In this document: positions 1 to 8,974 of the stretch, one piece after another
Layout: the number at the start of each line of letters is the position of its first letter
Position numbering within the stretch: the first letter of the stretch is position 1
From: Ruegeria sp. AD91A
Lineage (GTDB): Bacteria; Pseudomonadota; Alphaproteobacteria; Rhodobacterales; Rhodobacteraceae
Reading direction: 5' to 3'
NCBI RefSeq assembly: GCF_003443535.1
Contig: NZ_CP031946.1
Span: 1,736,001 to 1,800,000 of the forward strand
Length of the DNA stretch: 64,000 bases
Notes under the pieces: generated by a model
The model's input: only the letters and a program-made list of their open reading frames with translations
The model's database searches: none
What the model was told of the DNA's origin: nothing
Position numbers and translations under genes: made by a program

Positions 1-722
1 TTCACCCTCGGGGCTGCACATAAAGCGTTCCACAGGCTGGGTGGCAATATCAGGCTCCCAATCCTGGAAGATTCCGCTTCGACCACAACCGGGTGCGCCG
101 AGTCCATCGAACAAAGCGCTCCCGACAAAGCTGATTCAAAGGCTTTCTGGCTGGGCTGCCCGCCCGGTCTTTCCCCCAATAATGATCCTCGATGATTGGC
201 CAGTGCTTCGAGGTCCAGAACCTGCACTCCACGTGCGCGCAACAGGGCCAACAATTCTGTCTTGGCCGTTCCGGTATAGCCATCCAGCGCCACCAGCCGA
301 TGCGGCAACGGATCATCATACAAATACGCATTCACCAACCTGCGGTAGGTGCGATAGCCGCCCTCAATCACTTCCGCCCGCCAGCCGATTTGTTGCAGCA
401 TCCAGGTGAACGACCCGGAACGCTGTCCGCCACGCCAGCAATAGACCAAGGGGCGCCAGCTGCCTTCGTGATGGCTTAGATGCCGCTCAATGTGGTTGGC
501 CGCGTTGCGGAACACCAAAGCAGCCCCAAGTTTACGCGCCAGAAACGGGCTCTCTTGTACATACATGGTTCCGACACGGGCGCGTTCCTCGTTATTCAGA
601 ACCGGCAGATTGATCGCACCTGGCAGATGATCTTCAGCGAACTCGGCAGGGCTGCGCACATCAATGACTGTGTCATAGTCATGCGCGTAAAGCTGTGTCA
701 GATCAGGAAAGTTCAGAGCCAT
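1..722 (-). CDS. mnmH: tRNA 2-selenouridine synthase (partial, 3' end outside window)
   Basis: Replaces sulfur by selenium (through a geranylated intermediate) on 2-thiouridine at the wobble base of some tRNAs. The reading frame begins with a rhodanese domain (residues about 1-125) whose active loop reads YCWRGGQRS, with Cys95 as the sulfur/selenium-relay cysteine. A P-loop, GYTGTAKT, follows at residues 148-155, which is the family's two-domain order. About 240 residues are visible; the family is about 350, so roughly 110 C-terminal residues lie beyond position 1. The ATG at 720-722 opens a typical rhodanese start (MALNFPDL). No selD was seen in the window. The family assignment is firm. Selenation rather than only geranylation in this organism is inferred. 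Confidence 0.93.
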   Translation of the reverse strand, partial: MALNFPDLTQLYAHDYDTVIDVRSPAEFAEDHLPGAINLPVLNNEERARVGTMYVQESPFLARKLGAALVFRNAANHIERHLSHHEGSWRPLVYCWRGGQRSGSFTWMLQQIGWRAEVIEGGYRTYRRLVNAYLYDDPLPHRLVALDGYTGTAKTELLALLRARGVQVLDLEALANHRGSLLGERPGGQPSQKAFESALSGALCSMDSAHPVVVEAESSRIGSLILPPSLWNALCAAPRV

Positions 723-769
723 GCCGAAGGTCTAGCTTGCCGCGTTTCCAAAGGAAAGGTCATGCGCCC

Positions 770-1435
770 TCACGCGTCGAAAGGCTCAATAAGATCAGGC
801 CCGCTGGCCCGGTTTGAGTTGACGGCCGGACCGACGCGATGAAAAGCCAGCACATCCCTTTCCCCCGGCTGCATCAGACGTGCGGCCCCCTTTCCAGCTT
901 CACCCAGCCATAATGGCCAGTGTGGGGACTCAAGGATCAGGGGCATCCGATGGTGGATCGTGCTGAGGTTTTCGTTGGCCGCCGTTGTCACGATGGCACA
1001 GGTGCCCTGACGGTTTTCATCCACCCCCCAGTCCTGCCAGATCCCTGCAAAGGCAATCGGGGCGCCATCCCTGCGATGGATATACCAAGGCAAGCGCGTT
1101 CCCTCGTCCGTCTTGGTCCATTCGTAAAACCCTGTTGCGACAATCAGACAGCGGCGTGATCGGCAGGCATCGCGAAAGGCGGGCTTTTCCGCCAAAGTCT
1201 CGGCACGTGCGTTGATCAGCAACGGCCCGGCAGTTTCCGTCTTGTACCAATGTGGCAGAAACCCCCAGCGCAGCGCATCCAGATGACGGCCTGATTCACC
1301 GCGCCGCACCACATGCACCTGATTTGTCGGACACACGTTGAAGTTCGGGACGGTTGGCAACGCATTAGCCGGGCGCGCGGAAAACAGCTGCGCCATCGCG
1401 TCATTGGGAAGAGTTATTGCAAACCGTCCGCACAT
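770..1435 (-). CDS. SRAP-domain protein (abasic-site processing, YedK/HMCES family)
   Basis: Family members crosslink covalently to abasic sites in single-stranded DNA through the N-terminal cysteine and shield them during replication. This 221-residue protein shows the full signature: MCGRF with Cys2, NARAE at residues 75-79, GFYEW at 102-106 with Glu105, and HHRMP at 161-165. These correspond to the Cys/Asn/Glu/His active site known from YedK, and the length is the usual one. Met1 must be removed to expose Cys2, which the small following residue allows. The gene is 47 bases upstream of mnmH on the same strand, but nothing else links them functionally. Confidence 0.95.
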   Translation of the reverse strand: MCGRFAITLPNDAMAQLFSARPANALPTVPNFNVCPTNQVHVVRRGESGRHLDALRWGFLPHWYKTETAGPLLINARAETLAEKPAFRDACRSRRCLIVATGFYEWTKTDEGTRLPWYIHRRDGAPIAFAGIWQDWGVDENRQGTCAIVTTAANENLSTIHHRMPLILESPHWPLWLGEAGKGAARLMQPGERDVLAFHRVGPAVNSNRASGPDLIEPFDA

Positions 1436-2073
1436 GGTAATGGACCACCGTTACAATCCTGGTTCTGACACAGGATCTTACTGGGTCGCATGGAAAACCA
1501 GAAAACGCGATCCCACAAGAGCAAAGCGGTGGCCTTTTGGGAGGCTGGCAAGCGTCCACAGGCACTGAAAAGACCCCGCGGGAACTCATAAATTTCCCGA
1601 AGGCCTCGGATTATCAAACCTTTTCCGGCTTCGTTTTCACCGAGGTGAGGCAGTAAGGAAAGCCCTATCCACATTTCGTTGAAGCTTCGTGGACAAAGCC
1701 CGATGATCCGCTGCTTGCCCAGAAATTGGCGAGCGCGCTGATACACACGGGTCAGGTAACGCGTGATTTGGCTAATACCCGAAAAGGAAATAACAATTCC
1801 CAGTCCACCGGCACCTTGTGCGGGTCATGGGCGAGAGTAGGACTGAGGGGAAAACTGGAGGTCAATTGCCCGGTTCACCACCCACAAACTGGCCTCACAC
1901 CCCAACAACCCGAAAGTGCCTGCAAAACGTGCAAAGGCTTACTGTCTCTAGGGGTTCGCCCAATTCAATCAGGGGCTGGCGCGAGGTCGCGGATCAGATC
2001 AAACCGATACTTGACGGCTTGGCCCGGAACTCTGGCCGGAATACGACTTCAGCTGATCCGTTAGGAAACAAAA
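1436..2073. other. Intergenic stretch without a supported gene
   Basis: About 640 bases between the SRAP start and the 5'-nucleotidase terminator. Open frames on both strands have no recognisable domain, no good ribosome-binding site, and composition unlike the neighbours. A short frame from about 1490 is cut by a stop near 1590, and a plus-strand frame from about 1690 is rich in polar residues. These may be debris of a decayed gene or chance. I see no tRNA, riboswitch or insertion-sequence ends. Confidence 0.5.
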
Positions 2074-2102
2074 AAAAGCCGCACCATAGCGATGCGGCTT
2101 TT
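2074..2102 (-). terminator. Rho-independent terminator of the 5'-nucleotidase gene
   Basis: A 10-bp stem (AAAAGCCGCA / TGCGGCTTTT) with a 9-base loop. On the minus strand the stem runs straight into a run of eight Ts, about 20 bases after the 5'-nucleotidase stop codon. Confidence 0.88.
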
Positions 2103-2121
2103 GTTAATCCTGAAAGCAGAG

Positions 2122-3699
2122 TCACTTCTGCTTGATGCGCCCATCAACATAAGACTGATACGGAGCATTTGCCGCCAGGTATTCGGCAGTTACATCCGCA
2201 AGATCCGGACCGAAGTCATAGGCGTTCTTGTCGTCACCCTCGAACATCGCGTACCCATCACCACCGTTGCGGACGTAGTTATTGGTTACGACTAGGTAGG
2301 TTTTATTCGGGTCAATCGGAACAAAACCGTCGCCCTCGGCGACCATCACATCAATGATACGCCCTTCGTTCGGCGCAACACTGGGGTCCCAAGTAAAGCG
2401 CAGGCCGGCGACCTGAGGAAAACGACCCTTCACGTCTTCCACCTGACTGACACCATTTTCAAGCGCGTCGGTCACGGTCTGTCCGGTAATCTCAAAAGTT
2501 GACAGGGTGTTCTGGAACGGCAACACGGTCAGCACTTCGCCCATGGTCACATCTCCGGGATCGATAGACGCCCTCAAACCACCCGAGTTTGCAATGGCAA
2601 TCTGTACACCCTGATCGGCAACCCGCGCCAGCATCGCATCAGCAACAAGATTGCCCATCTGGCATTCCTGCACACGACACACAGCGCGATCGCCTTCGAT
2701 GGCTTCAGCCGTGCTTGCAACAACCTTGTTTCGGATTTCATCCAGAGGCACCGCCAGTTCCGCGATCCGGTCCAATGCGGCCTGATCCTCGGTCACAGTG
2801 TTGTCCATGATCAAAGGTTCACCAACGGCTTCGACCACATTGCCGTCATCATCAAACGTGACGTTCAATTCGCCCAGAAATTTGCCGTAGGCATACGCCT
2901 GAACGATCTGCACACCGTTGACCACCGTAGGATACGGGCCAACAGCCTTGTCTGACGCATTCGAAAGATAGGTATTCGAATGGCCGCCGACGATTACATC
3001 GACCCCGCTTGTCTCTGCCGCGACACGCTGGTCGACGCCATAGCCTGAATGGCTGAGCACGATGATCTTGTTGACACCTTCGCCCGTCAGCCTGTCGACC
3101 TCGGCCTGCACCGCCGGTACCGGGTCTGAAAAGGTCACGTTGGGACCGGGCGACGCAAGTTCATGCGTATCGATCGGCGTAAGCCCGATCAGGCCAATCT
3201 GTTCGCCACCCACCTCGATCACAGTAGATTTCTTGATGTGGTCGGTCAGAAGTTCTTCGTCGCGAATATCGGCATTGGACATCAAGACCGGGAAATCGAC
3301 CGAGTCGATAAAGCCACGCAACACTTCCGGGCCATCGTCAAACTCGTGATTGCCCACGGTCATGGCGTCATAGCCCAGCTTGTTCATGAACTCGGCAGCG
3401 ACTTTTCCCTTGTAGTACGTGTAGAAAAGAGACCCCTGAAACTGATCACCACCGTCCACCAGAATCGAATTGTCGGCACGTTCACGTGCTTCGTCTATGG
3501 CAGTGACCAGGCGCGCCGATCCACCAAAGCACTTTCCTTCGGCATTGTCTTCTGCGTCGCATCCGCTGTCGTATTTATTGATCGGCTCGAAACGCGAATG
3601 AAAATCGTTGGTGTGCAATATTGTCAACTTGTAGTCGGCTGCCGCAACACCAGCGGTCAGGCCCAGAACCGCAACTGAAGTCAAAATTCGGGTCTGCAT
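2122..3699 (-). CDS. Periplasmic 5'-nucleotidase (UshA/CD73-type metallophosphoesterase)
   Basis: Secreted enzyme hydrolysing nucleoside 5'-phosphates or related sugar nucleotides. It fits phosphate and nucleoside scavenging in seawater and the salvage operon further along. The 525-residue product starts with a Sec signal peptide (about residues 1-21, ending AAA). The dimetal metallophosphatase domain follows with HTNDFHSR (Asp32, His34), VDGGDQ, VGNHEFD (Asn117, His118), SHSGYG and GGHSNT. The 5'-nucleotidase C-terminal domain carries NSGGLR, MGEVLTVLPFQN and NNYVRNGGDGY, the substrate-stacking region. A longer frame reaches 3741, but the ATG at 3699 gives a proper signal peptide and has GGGAG at good spacing. 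Substrate range cannot be read from sequence. Confidence 0.94.
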   Translation of the reverse strand: MQTRILTSVAVLGLTAGVAAADYKLTILHTNDFHSRFEPINKYDSGCDAEDNAEGKCFGGSARLVTAIDEARERADNSILVDGGDQFQGSLFYTYYKGKVAAEFMNKLGYDAMTVGNHEFDDGPEVLRGFIDSVDFPVLMSNADIRDEELLTDHIKKSTVIEVGGEQIGLIGLTPIDTHELASPGPNVTFSDPVPAVQAEVDRLTGEGVNKIIVLSHSGYGVDQRVAAETSGVDVIVGGHSNTYLSNASDKAVGPYPTVVNGVQIVQAYAYGKFLGELNVTFDDDGNVVEAVGEPLIMDNTVTEDQAALDRIAELAVPLDEIRNKVVASTAEAIEGDRAVCRVQECQMGNLVADAMLARVADQGVQIAIANSGGLRASIDPGDVTMGEVLTVLPFQNTLSTFEITGQTVTDALENGVSQVEDVKGRFPQVAGLRFTWDPSVAPNEGRIIDVMVAEGDGFVPIDPNKTYLVVTNNYVRNGGDGYAMFEGDDKNAYDFGPDLADVTAEYLAANAPYQSYVDGRIKQK

Positions 3700-3806
3700 T
3701 ATGGTACTCCCAGTTGTTATTTGTGGTGATCGTGCGCGCATGACGACAGAGAGTCAAAGAAGAAATCCGACTTGATTCCATCTTCGGCGCGGGGCATCAG
3801 GTCCGT

Positions 3807-4145
3807 ATGCTGATTTACAAGATTTTCCGAGCCGAAGAGTGGGCCGCCCTGCAAAACCAGGGCGCCTCAGACGGCGCACCGATTGATGTCGCTGACGGGT
3901 TTGTCCACTTTTCCACCGCTGAACAAGCCGCTGAAACCGCAGCCAAGCATTTTGCCGGTGTCGATGGGCTGACTGTGTTGGCCTGTGACGCAGATGCGAT
4001 GGGCGACGACCTGAAATGGGAGGTCTCGCGCGGCGGTGCCCTGTTCCCGCATCTCTATCGCCAGATCCGGATGAGAGATGTTGTCTGGTCACGCCCTCTG
4101 GCTTTTGACGGCACCGCGCACCAGTTCCCCGAGGACATGTCATGA
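3807..4145 (+). CDS. DUF952 family protein
   Basis: A 112-residue protein with the DUF952 pattern: an N-terminal IYKIF start, DGFVHFST around residue 30 and LYRQIRMRDV near 90. The fold is compact alpha/beta and the function is unknown. It is the first gene of a tightly overlapping set: its stop overlaps the next start (4142-4145), and that gene in turn overlaps pyrD. Such coupling implies co-translation with pyrimidine synthesis, but no biochemical link is established. Confidence 0.85.
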   Translation: MLIYKIFRAEEWAALQNQGASDGAPIDVADGFVHFSTAEQAAETAAKHFAGVDGLTVLACDADAMGDDLKWEVSRGGALFPHLYRQIRMRDVVWSRPLAFDGTAHQFPEDMS

Positions 4146-4573
4146 CATCCTATATCGACCCGGACCGCGACCAGTTCGAGGCCTTCAAGGCATTGGATCG
4201 AGACCGCCCGATCGAAATGCTCAATCTGGTAAAGTTTCGGGCCAAGGCGCAGTACCCAACCGCCCATGAACTGGCGAATGCCGGGCTGACCGGAGCGCAA
4301 GCCTATCAGAACTACGGGGCTGAAACCGCTCCGATCATTGAACGTATCGGGGCGAGCATCCTCTGGCGTGGGGTGTTTGAATCAACCCTCATCGGGCCAT
4401 CGGATGAAACATGGGATGCCGTCTTTGTTGCGCGCTACCCGACTGCACATGCGTTTCTTGAAATGGTAACGGACCCGGTCTATCGGGCGGCCGTAATCCA
4501 TCGTCAGGCTGCTGTGGAAACGTCGCGCCTGATCCGATGCGGTTCAGGTGAAGCCGGGACGGCGTTCGGATGA
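4142..4573 (+). CDS. DUF1330-like (dimeric alpha/beta barrel) protein
   Basis: A 143-residue protein with a start of the type [13 protein letters not shown] (about residues 20-33), followed by [14 protein letters not shown], a [10 protein letters not shown] strand and the [17 protein letters not shown] helix. This matches the ferredoxin-like dimeric barrel of DUF1330 and related EthD-like proteins. Function is unknown. It overlaps DUF952 by 4 bases upstream and pyrD by 4 bases downstream, so the three are probably translated as a coupled unit. Confidence 0.75.
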   Translation: MTSYIDPDRDQFEAFKALDRDRPIEMLNLVKFRAKAQYPTAHELANAGLTGAQAYQNYGAETAPIIERIGASILWRGVFESTLIGPSDETWDAVFVARYPTAHAFLEMVTDPVYRAAVIHRQAAVETSRLIRCGSGEAGTAFG

Positions 4574-5628
4574 AACTGACAGAAAAACTGGGGCTGGCCG
4601 CCCTGCACCGCATGGACCCCGAGACCGCCCACGGGATGTCGATCAAGGCATTGAAGTCCGGACTCGCACCCGCGCCAGGGCCAGTGACAACACCGCGCCT
4701 GAAAACCGTCGTTGCCGGGCTGGCCCTGCCGAACCCGGTTGGGCTGGCCGCCGGGTTCGACAAAAATGGCGAGGTTTTGACCCCGCTGTCCCGCGCCGGG
4801 TTCGGTTTTGTCGAAGTCGGGGCGGTCACGCCGCGTCCGCAGCCGGGGAACCCCAAACCCCGCCTGTTTCGACTGACCGAGGACAGGGCAGCCATCAACC
4901 GCTTTGGCTTCAACAATGAAGGCATGGAGGTGATGGCCAAACGGCTGGCAGACCGCCCCAAAGACGCGGTCATCGGCCTGAATCTTGGGGCCAACAAGGA
5001 CAGCGAAGACCGTGCCGGCGATTTTGTCAAAGTGCTGGCCCATTGTGCCGAACACCTGGATTTTGCAACCGTCAACGTGTCATCCCCGAATACGGAAAAG
5101 CTGCGGGATTTGCAGGGCAAAGCCGCACTCACCGCATTGTTGAGCGGTGTGATCGAGACGCGTGATGCGCTGCCGCGCCCGCTGCCGATCTTCCTGAAAA
5201 TTGCACCGGATCTCACCGAGGTGGAATTGCAGGACATCGCCGAGGTCGCCCGCGAAACCCGGGTGGACGCTGTGATCGCCACCAACACCACCCTGTCCCG
5301 CGACGGTTTGCGCAGCGTACACAAAGACGAAACCGGTGGTTTGTCGGGCGCCCCGCTGTTTGAAAAATCCACCTGCGTACTGGCTCGGCTGAGCAAATTG
5401 ACGGGCGGGGATATCCCCCTGATAGGCGTTGGCGGCATCAGCAATGCCGAGCAGGCCTACGCCAAGATCTGTGCCGGGGCATCGGCTGTGCAGTTCTATA
5501 CTGCGATGGTGTATGGCGGCATTTCCCTGGCGGCTGACATCGCTGAAGGGCTGGATGACTTGCTGGCTCGTGACGGTTTTGACACCGTATCGCAAGCTGT
5601 CGGCAGCAAACGAGAGGATTGGCTGTGA
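4570..5628 (+). CDS. pyrD: Dihydroorotate dehydrogenase, quinone-dependent (class 2)
   Basis: Oxidises dihydroorotate to orotate on the inner membrane, passing electrons to ubiquinone (fourth step of pyrimidine synthesis). At 352 residues it has class-2 length with the N-terminal amphipathic helix region (residues 1-40). Visible motifs are GFDKNGE (62-68), [38 protein letters not shown] (169-175; Ser172 in the catalytic-base position), KIAPDL, NTT and GVGGI for FMN. The ATG at 4570 overlaps the DUF1330 stop. The downstream arsC-like gene overlaps its stop codon. The assignment is firm. Confidence 0.97.
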   Translation: MKLTEKLGLAALHRMDPETAHGMSIKALKSGLAPAPGPVTTPRLKTVVAGLALPNPVGLAAGFDKNGEVLTPLSRAGFGFVEVGAVTPRPQPGNPKPRLFRLTEDRAAINRFGFNNEGMEVMAKRLADRPKDAVIGLNLGANKDSEDRAGDFVKVLAHCAEHLDFATVNVSSPNTEKLRDLQGKAALTALLSGVIETRDALPRPLPIFLKIAPDLTEVELQDIAEVARETRVDAVIATNTTLSRDGLRSVHKDETGGLSGAPLFEKSTCVLARLSKLTGGDIPLIGVGGISNAEQAYAKICAGASAVQFYTAMVYGGISLAADIAEGLDDLLARDGFDTVSQAVGSKREDWL

Positions 5629-5966
5629 TCGAATACTGGCACAACCCCCGCTGTTCCAAATCCCGCGCCGGACTGGCACTGTTGGAAGAAAACGGTGCGC
5701 AGATCACCGTTCGAAAGTACCTGGAAGACGCGCCTTCAATCGACGAACTTCGCGCCGCACAATCCGCCCTAGGGCTGTCACCCATCGAAATGATACGCAG
5801 AGGCGAAAAACGGTTCAAGGAATTGGGGCTGAGCAAAACCTCGCCCGACGAAGACCTGATCCGTGCCATGGCCGAAAACCCGATCCTGATCGAGCGGCCT
5901 CTTGCAATTGCCGGAGACAAAGCCGCCATCGGACGTCCACCAGAGAACCTTTTGACGCTGCTCTAG
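5625..5966 (+). CDS. Arsenate reductase-family protein (ArsC/YfgD, thioredoxin fold)
   Basis: A 113-residue protein with HNPRCSKSR (Cys10), the ArsC-family nucleophile loop, then LLEENG and a C-terminal [13 protein letters not shown] segment typical of glutaredoxin-linked arsenate reductases. The GTG at 5625 overlaps the pyrD TGA and has GAGAGG about 7 bases upstream. A TTG at 5619 is too close to that site. The family includes true arsenate reductases and YfgD-like proteins of unknown role. With no ars genes nearby, arsenic resistance is not supported by context. Confidence 0.85.
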   Translation: MIEYWHNPRCSKSRAGLALLEENGAQITVRKYLEDAPSIDELRAAQSALGLSPIEMIRRGEKRFKELGLSKTSPDEDLIRAMAENPILIERPLAIAGDKAAIGRPPENLLTLL

Positions 5967-7279
5967 GACACCTGTGCCTCAAGCTTGGGATAGCGCCAGC
6001 CCATTGTCACCCCACGTGCAATATTGAGCACCATCAACGCGGCCCACAGGCCGTGATTGCCGAAACTCGGCACCAGTATGAAAAGTGCGACCACATAGAT
6101 CGCCACTGACTGAATCATCGCATTGCGCATGGCGCGGGTCCAGGTGGCACCGATGTAGATACCGTCGAACATCCAGCTTGCCACTCCGATCACCGGAGCA
6201 ATCGCTGCCCAGAAGAGAAACTCACGCCCGGCCTCGCGTACCTGCTGTGAGGTTGACATCAGGTCGATCAGCGCCGGGCCGGCTAAGAAGAAAAACGCTC
6301 CCAGCAACAGCGCCCCCCCAACACCCCATTGTGAGGCCATGACAGAAGCGCGACGCACCTGATACCTATCTCTGGCCCCGACTGCGCCTCCGACCAGCGC
6401 TTCCGCGGAAAAGGCAAACCCATCAAGTGCAAAGGCCGTGATTTCAAGAAATTGAAGCAAGACCTGATTGGCGGCCAGATTCACGTCACCCAGATCCGAG
6501 CCAACAAAAAGGAATGTGGTGAACGATCCGGTCAACAGAACGGAACGCAGCATGATATCACCGTTGACCTGCAACATGCGCCGCAGCCGGGCAGCATCGA
6601 AAACCCGCGCCCAATCGCGCCAGATTCCGTCTGCGAACCCATCCCGGCAAAGCCATAACCCCAATGCCAATCCTGTCCATTCTGCAATCAGGGTGGCAAT
6701 GGCTACTCCCTCGACCCCCCAGCCAAGTCCAAGAACGAACCACAGGTCGAGAACGATATTCACCCCATTCATCCAGACCTGAAGGACGAACACGCCGCGC
6801 GTGCGCTCGACGGCAATCAGCCAGCCGGTAACAGCATATAATGCAATGGTGGCAGGTGCCCCCCAGATGCGAATCTCCAGATAGGATCGGGTCAGGGCTT
6901 CGACTTCGGGGCTTGCCGGGGAAAGCGCAAACGCACCCGCAAAAACAGCCACTTGCGCAAGGATGAAGAACAGCCCAGCCGCGCCACCCAGCATCAGGCC
7001 GCGCATCAGCAACGCCCGGGTTTCAACGATGTCACCTGCCCCGCGTGCCTGCGCCGCCATCCCGGTGGTTCCCATCCGCAGAAAACCGAAGATCCAATAG
7101 ACAGTGGACAGAATCACAGCGCCGATGCCGACCGCCCCGATTGGGGCCGCCTCGCCCATCTGACCGACTACGCCCGTATCCACCGCACCAAGTATGGGAA
7201 CAGTGGCATTCGACAGGACGATCGGCACCGCGATCTTCAACACCCGTCTATGCGTGATGGGCGCCGAGGCGTCCTGCAT
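5963..7279 (-). CDS. MATE family efflux transporter (DinF-like)
   Basis: Inner-membrane antiporter of the MATE/DinF branch, 438 residues with about 12 hydrophobic segments in two six-helix halves. The start region HRRVLKIAVPIVLSN and AVDTGVVGQMG around residues 30-40 is characteristic, and PATIALYAVTGWLIA and GVASWMFDGIYIGATWTRAMR are conserved DinF-type loops. Substrates are likely organic cations or oxidised metabolites coupled to H+ or Na+, but this cannot be read here. Its 3' end overlaps that of the arsC-like gene by 4 bases (convergent). The thioesterase gene ends only 2 bases upstream of its start on the same strand, so the three minus-strand genes form a unit. Confidence 0.93.
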   Translation of the reverse strand: MQDASAPITHRRVLKIAVPIVLSNATVPILGAVDTGVVGQMGEAAPIGAVGIGAVILSTVYWIFGFLRMGTTGMAAQARGAGDIVETRALLMRGLMLGGAAGLFFILAQVAVFAGAFALSPASPEVEALTRSYLEIRIWGAPATIALYAVTGWLIAVERTRGVFVLQVWMNGVNIVLDLWFVLGLGWGVEGVAIATLIAEWTGLALGLWLCRDGFADGIWRDWARVFDAARLRRMLQVNGDIMLRSVLLTGSFTTFLFVGSDLGDVNLAANQVLLQFLEITAFALDGFAFSAEALVGGAVGARDRYQVRRASVMASQWGVGGALLLGAFFFLAGPALIDLMSTSQQVREAGREFLFWAAIAPVIGVASWMFDGIYIGATWTRAMRNAMIQSVAIYVVALFILVPSFGNHGLWAALMVLNIARGVTMGWRYPKLEAQVS

Positions 7280-7281
7280 GG

Positions 7282-7800
7282 TCAGCTCTGATCTCTGGGG
7301 GGTTGCGGCATCAGGAAATGCCCGGAAGCCTGCGCAAACAGTTTCGCATGATTGTCTTGCCAGGCTTCAACCCGGACCGAGGCATAACGCCGCCCGGATC
7401 TGCTGATGAAGGCCCTTGCATATGCGTCCCGAGGAAGGCCCGAGCGCAGATAGTCGACGGTAAAGTCGATGGTCTTGGGAAAGCGGATATTCGGGTCGGT
7501 CACAATGGCCTCTCCGTCGATCTCGCCACTTTCGATGCGCGGGAAAAAATGTTCCCAACTAAGGGTAATGACAGCGGTCACTTCGAGGAATGCCGCGGTT
7601 ACACCGCCATGAATCGCAGGCAGGAACGGGTTGCCAATCAACTTGTCATCGAAGTTCAGAACACCGGTCAGTTCATCCCCGCGCCGGTCGAAGCTGATAT
7701 TGAGAAAGCGGATGTAAGGCACACCGTCAACCAGCGCACGCAACGCTGCATCGCGTCGCTGCTTGACCACCTGCATTGGTTCGGGACGAGGTCTTGCCAT
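7282..7800 (-). CDS. PaaI/YbgC-type hotdog thioesterase
   Basis: A 172-residue hotdog-fold protein. The segment NPFLPAIHGGVTAAFLEVTAV (split here as NPFLPAIHGG then VTAAFLE) holds the HGG loop and the acidic residue used for thioester hydrolysis in this family. A strand of the type TIDFTVDYLRSG follows. The ATG at 7800 has GAGGGGA upstream; a longer frame to 7965 runs into the preceding gene. It follows a second thioesterase after one base, so the two are co-translated and may form a heteromer, as paired hotdog proteins often do. The acyl-CoA substrate is unknown, but the divergent beta-oxidation locus suggests fatty or aromatic acyl-CoAs. Confidence 0.9.
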   Translation of the reverse strand: MARPRPEPMQVVKQRRDAALRALVDGVPYIRFLNISFDRRGDELTGVLNFDDKLIGNPFLPAIHGGVTAAFLEVTAVITLSWEHFFPRIESGEIDGEAIVTDPNIRFPKTIDFTVDYLRSGLPRDAYARAFISRSGRRYASVRVEAWQDNHAKLFAQASGHFLMPQPPRDQS

Positions 7801-7801
7801 G

Positions 7802-8221
7802 TTATTTCCCCTCAACCGTAAAGGATCCAGAGGCAGTGGCCACCGGCAGGTCCTTGTCGTCGTCCATAGCCGTCGCTCGTACAAAAGCCACGTTCCGCGT
7901 GATGTGATAGCAGACGGCGTGCGCTGTGACCGTTTGACCCGGTGTCGCCGCGCGCATGTAGTCAATTCGCAGATCGATCGTGGCTGTCCCGCCGGGGGCC
8001 GACGGGTGGCTCATCACAGCAGCACCGCAGCATGTGTCCAGAATTGTGGAAATCGCCCCGCCGTGAATCACCCCTGTGCGCGGATCACCGATCAGATCCT
8101 CATTGTAGGGCAACGTGATTTCTGCCTCGCCATCGCCGATCTGCGTGAGCTTGAGGTTCAATGCCCGCGCGTGGGGGATCGCCTCGATAAACTGGCGGGC
8201 TAAAACTGTCTTGTCGACCAT
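7802..8221 (-). CDS. PaaI family hotdog thioesterase
   Basis: A 139-residue hotdog protein with NEDLIGDPRTGVIHGGAIST (active loop around residues 40-59), LDTCCGAAV, and TIDLRIDYMRAATPG. This is the classic PaaI pattern, and length is normal. The ATG at 8221 is chosen because upstream codons in the longer frame overlap the divergent MerR promoter. It lies one base before the second thioesterase start. Both genes are read away from the MerR gene at 8337 across a 115-base divergent promoter region, a layout that suggests control by that regulator. Confidence 0.92.
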   Translation of the reverse strand: MVDKTVLARQFIEAIPHARALNLKLTQIGDGEAEITLPYNEDLIGDPRTGVIHGGAISTILDTCCGAAVMSHPSAPGGTATIDLRIDYMRAATPGQTVTAHAVCYHITRNVAFVRATAMDDDKDLPVATASGSFTVEGK

Positions 8222-8336
8222 ATGTTTGCGTCCTGTTCTCTGCCCGTCCTTTATGAGCCGCTGTTTCCGCAAAGGGCAAGCCCACCTGTTGCGCTTGGGA
8301 TCGGGACCGCCTAGGTTGCTGACAAGGAGATCGGGA

Positions 8337-8705
8337 ATGTCCAACAACCGTTTGTCATTCAAAGAGATGTGCGCCGAGTTCGACGTAACACCGCGCACTC
8401 TGCGCTATTACGAATACATCGAACTTTTGCAACCGGACCGTGAAGGTCGGTCGCGGTTTTACGGCCCGCGAGAATGCGCGCGGATGAAGCTGATCATGCG
8501 CGGGCGCAAGTTCGGATTTCCTCTGGAAGAGATTCGCCAATGGCTTTTGATCTACGAGGATCAGGGCAATGAAGCTCAAATGGCTACTTTCGTCGAGATG
8601 GCGGACCGCCAGATGAGCGAGCTTCAGCAGCAGCGCCAGCAACTGGATGAAGCCATGGACGAGCTCAAGCGTCTGCGCGACCAGACGGCCAAATCTTTGG
8701 GATAG
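8337..8705 (+). CDS. MerR family transcriptional regulator
   Basis: A 122-residue DNA-binding protein. The winged-helix HTH is at the N-terminus (FKEMCAEFDVTPRTLRYYE, about residues 8-26), followed by the RFYGPREC wing and a C-terminal dimerising coiled coil rich in Gln and Leu (about 85-120). There is no cysteine-rich metal site, which places it with regulators of acyl-CoA or organic-acid metabolism rather than metal sensors. AAGGAGA precedes the ATG by 6 bases. It is divergent from two thioesterases and lies upstream of a second MerR gene and the beta-oxidation operon. The effector is unknown. Confidence 0.93.
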   Translation: MSNNRLSFKEMCAEFDVTPRTLRYYEYIELLQPDREGRSRFYGPRECARMKLIMRGRKFGFPLEEIRQWLLIYEDQGNEAQMATFVEMADRQMSELQQQRQQLDEAMDELKRLRDQTAKSLG

Positions 8706-8805
8706 CCGCCGCCCCCAATCCGCATATCCAAAATGATCACTCCGAACCCGCGCAAGCATGTGCGCAGTGTTCCGCCATTGCGAAGGTTTTGGCGGGAAAA
8801 CCCGC

Positions 8806-8903
8806 TTGACGTTGCGGAAAGAAAATTGCGTCAAACCTTGCTTACGTGACCGGATGTTACGTCAACTTGGAAATGACGCAGCGTCTGGATTACGTAAACG
8901 TCA
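8806..8903 (+). promoter_or_regulatory. Cluster of ACGT-containing half-sites upstream of the second MerR gene
   Basis: The 269-base gap between the two MerR genes holds TTGACGTTGCGG (8806), TTGCGTCAA (8826), TTACGTGAC (8842), TTACGTCAA (8857) and TTACGTAAACGTCA (8890-8903). They share the TTRCGT/ACGTCAA core. The last is a near-palindrome with two ACGT cores 2 bases apart, the spacing expected for a MerR dimer. Probable operators for one or both MerR proteins; inference from pattern and position only. Confidence 0.5.
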
Positions 8904-8974
8904 CTCTCATGTTGTAAAGCGCACACCAACTGCGCAACTCATATCTCATGACGCCAGTGACGAGAGTATGACGA

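Noticed and set aside
1414..1746. A 110-codon minus-strand frame upstream of the SRAP gene
   Set aside because: Composition and Cys/Arg/Trp content look like non-coding DNA, it overlaps the SRAP start, and no domain is visible.
1690..2060. Possible structured RNA (GC-rich, several short complementary pieces)
   Set aside because: I could not build a consistent tRNA, tmRNA or riboswitch fold. A covariance search would be needed to claim one.
5625..5966. Arsenic-resistance operon
   Set aside because: Only one ArsC-family gene is present, coupled to pyrD. No arsR, arsB/acr3 or arsH was seen.
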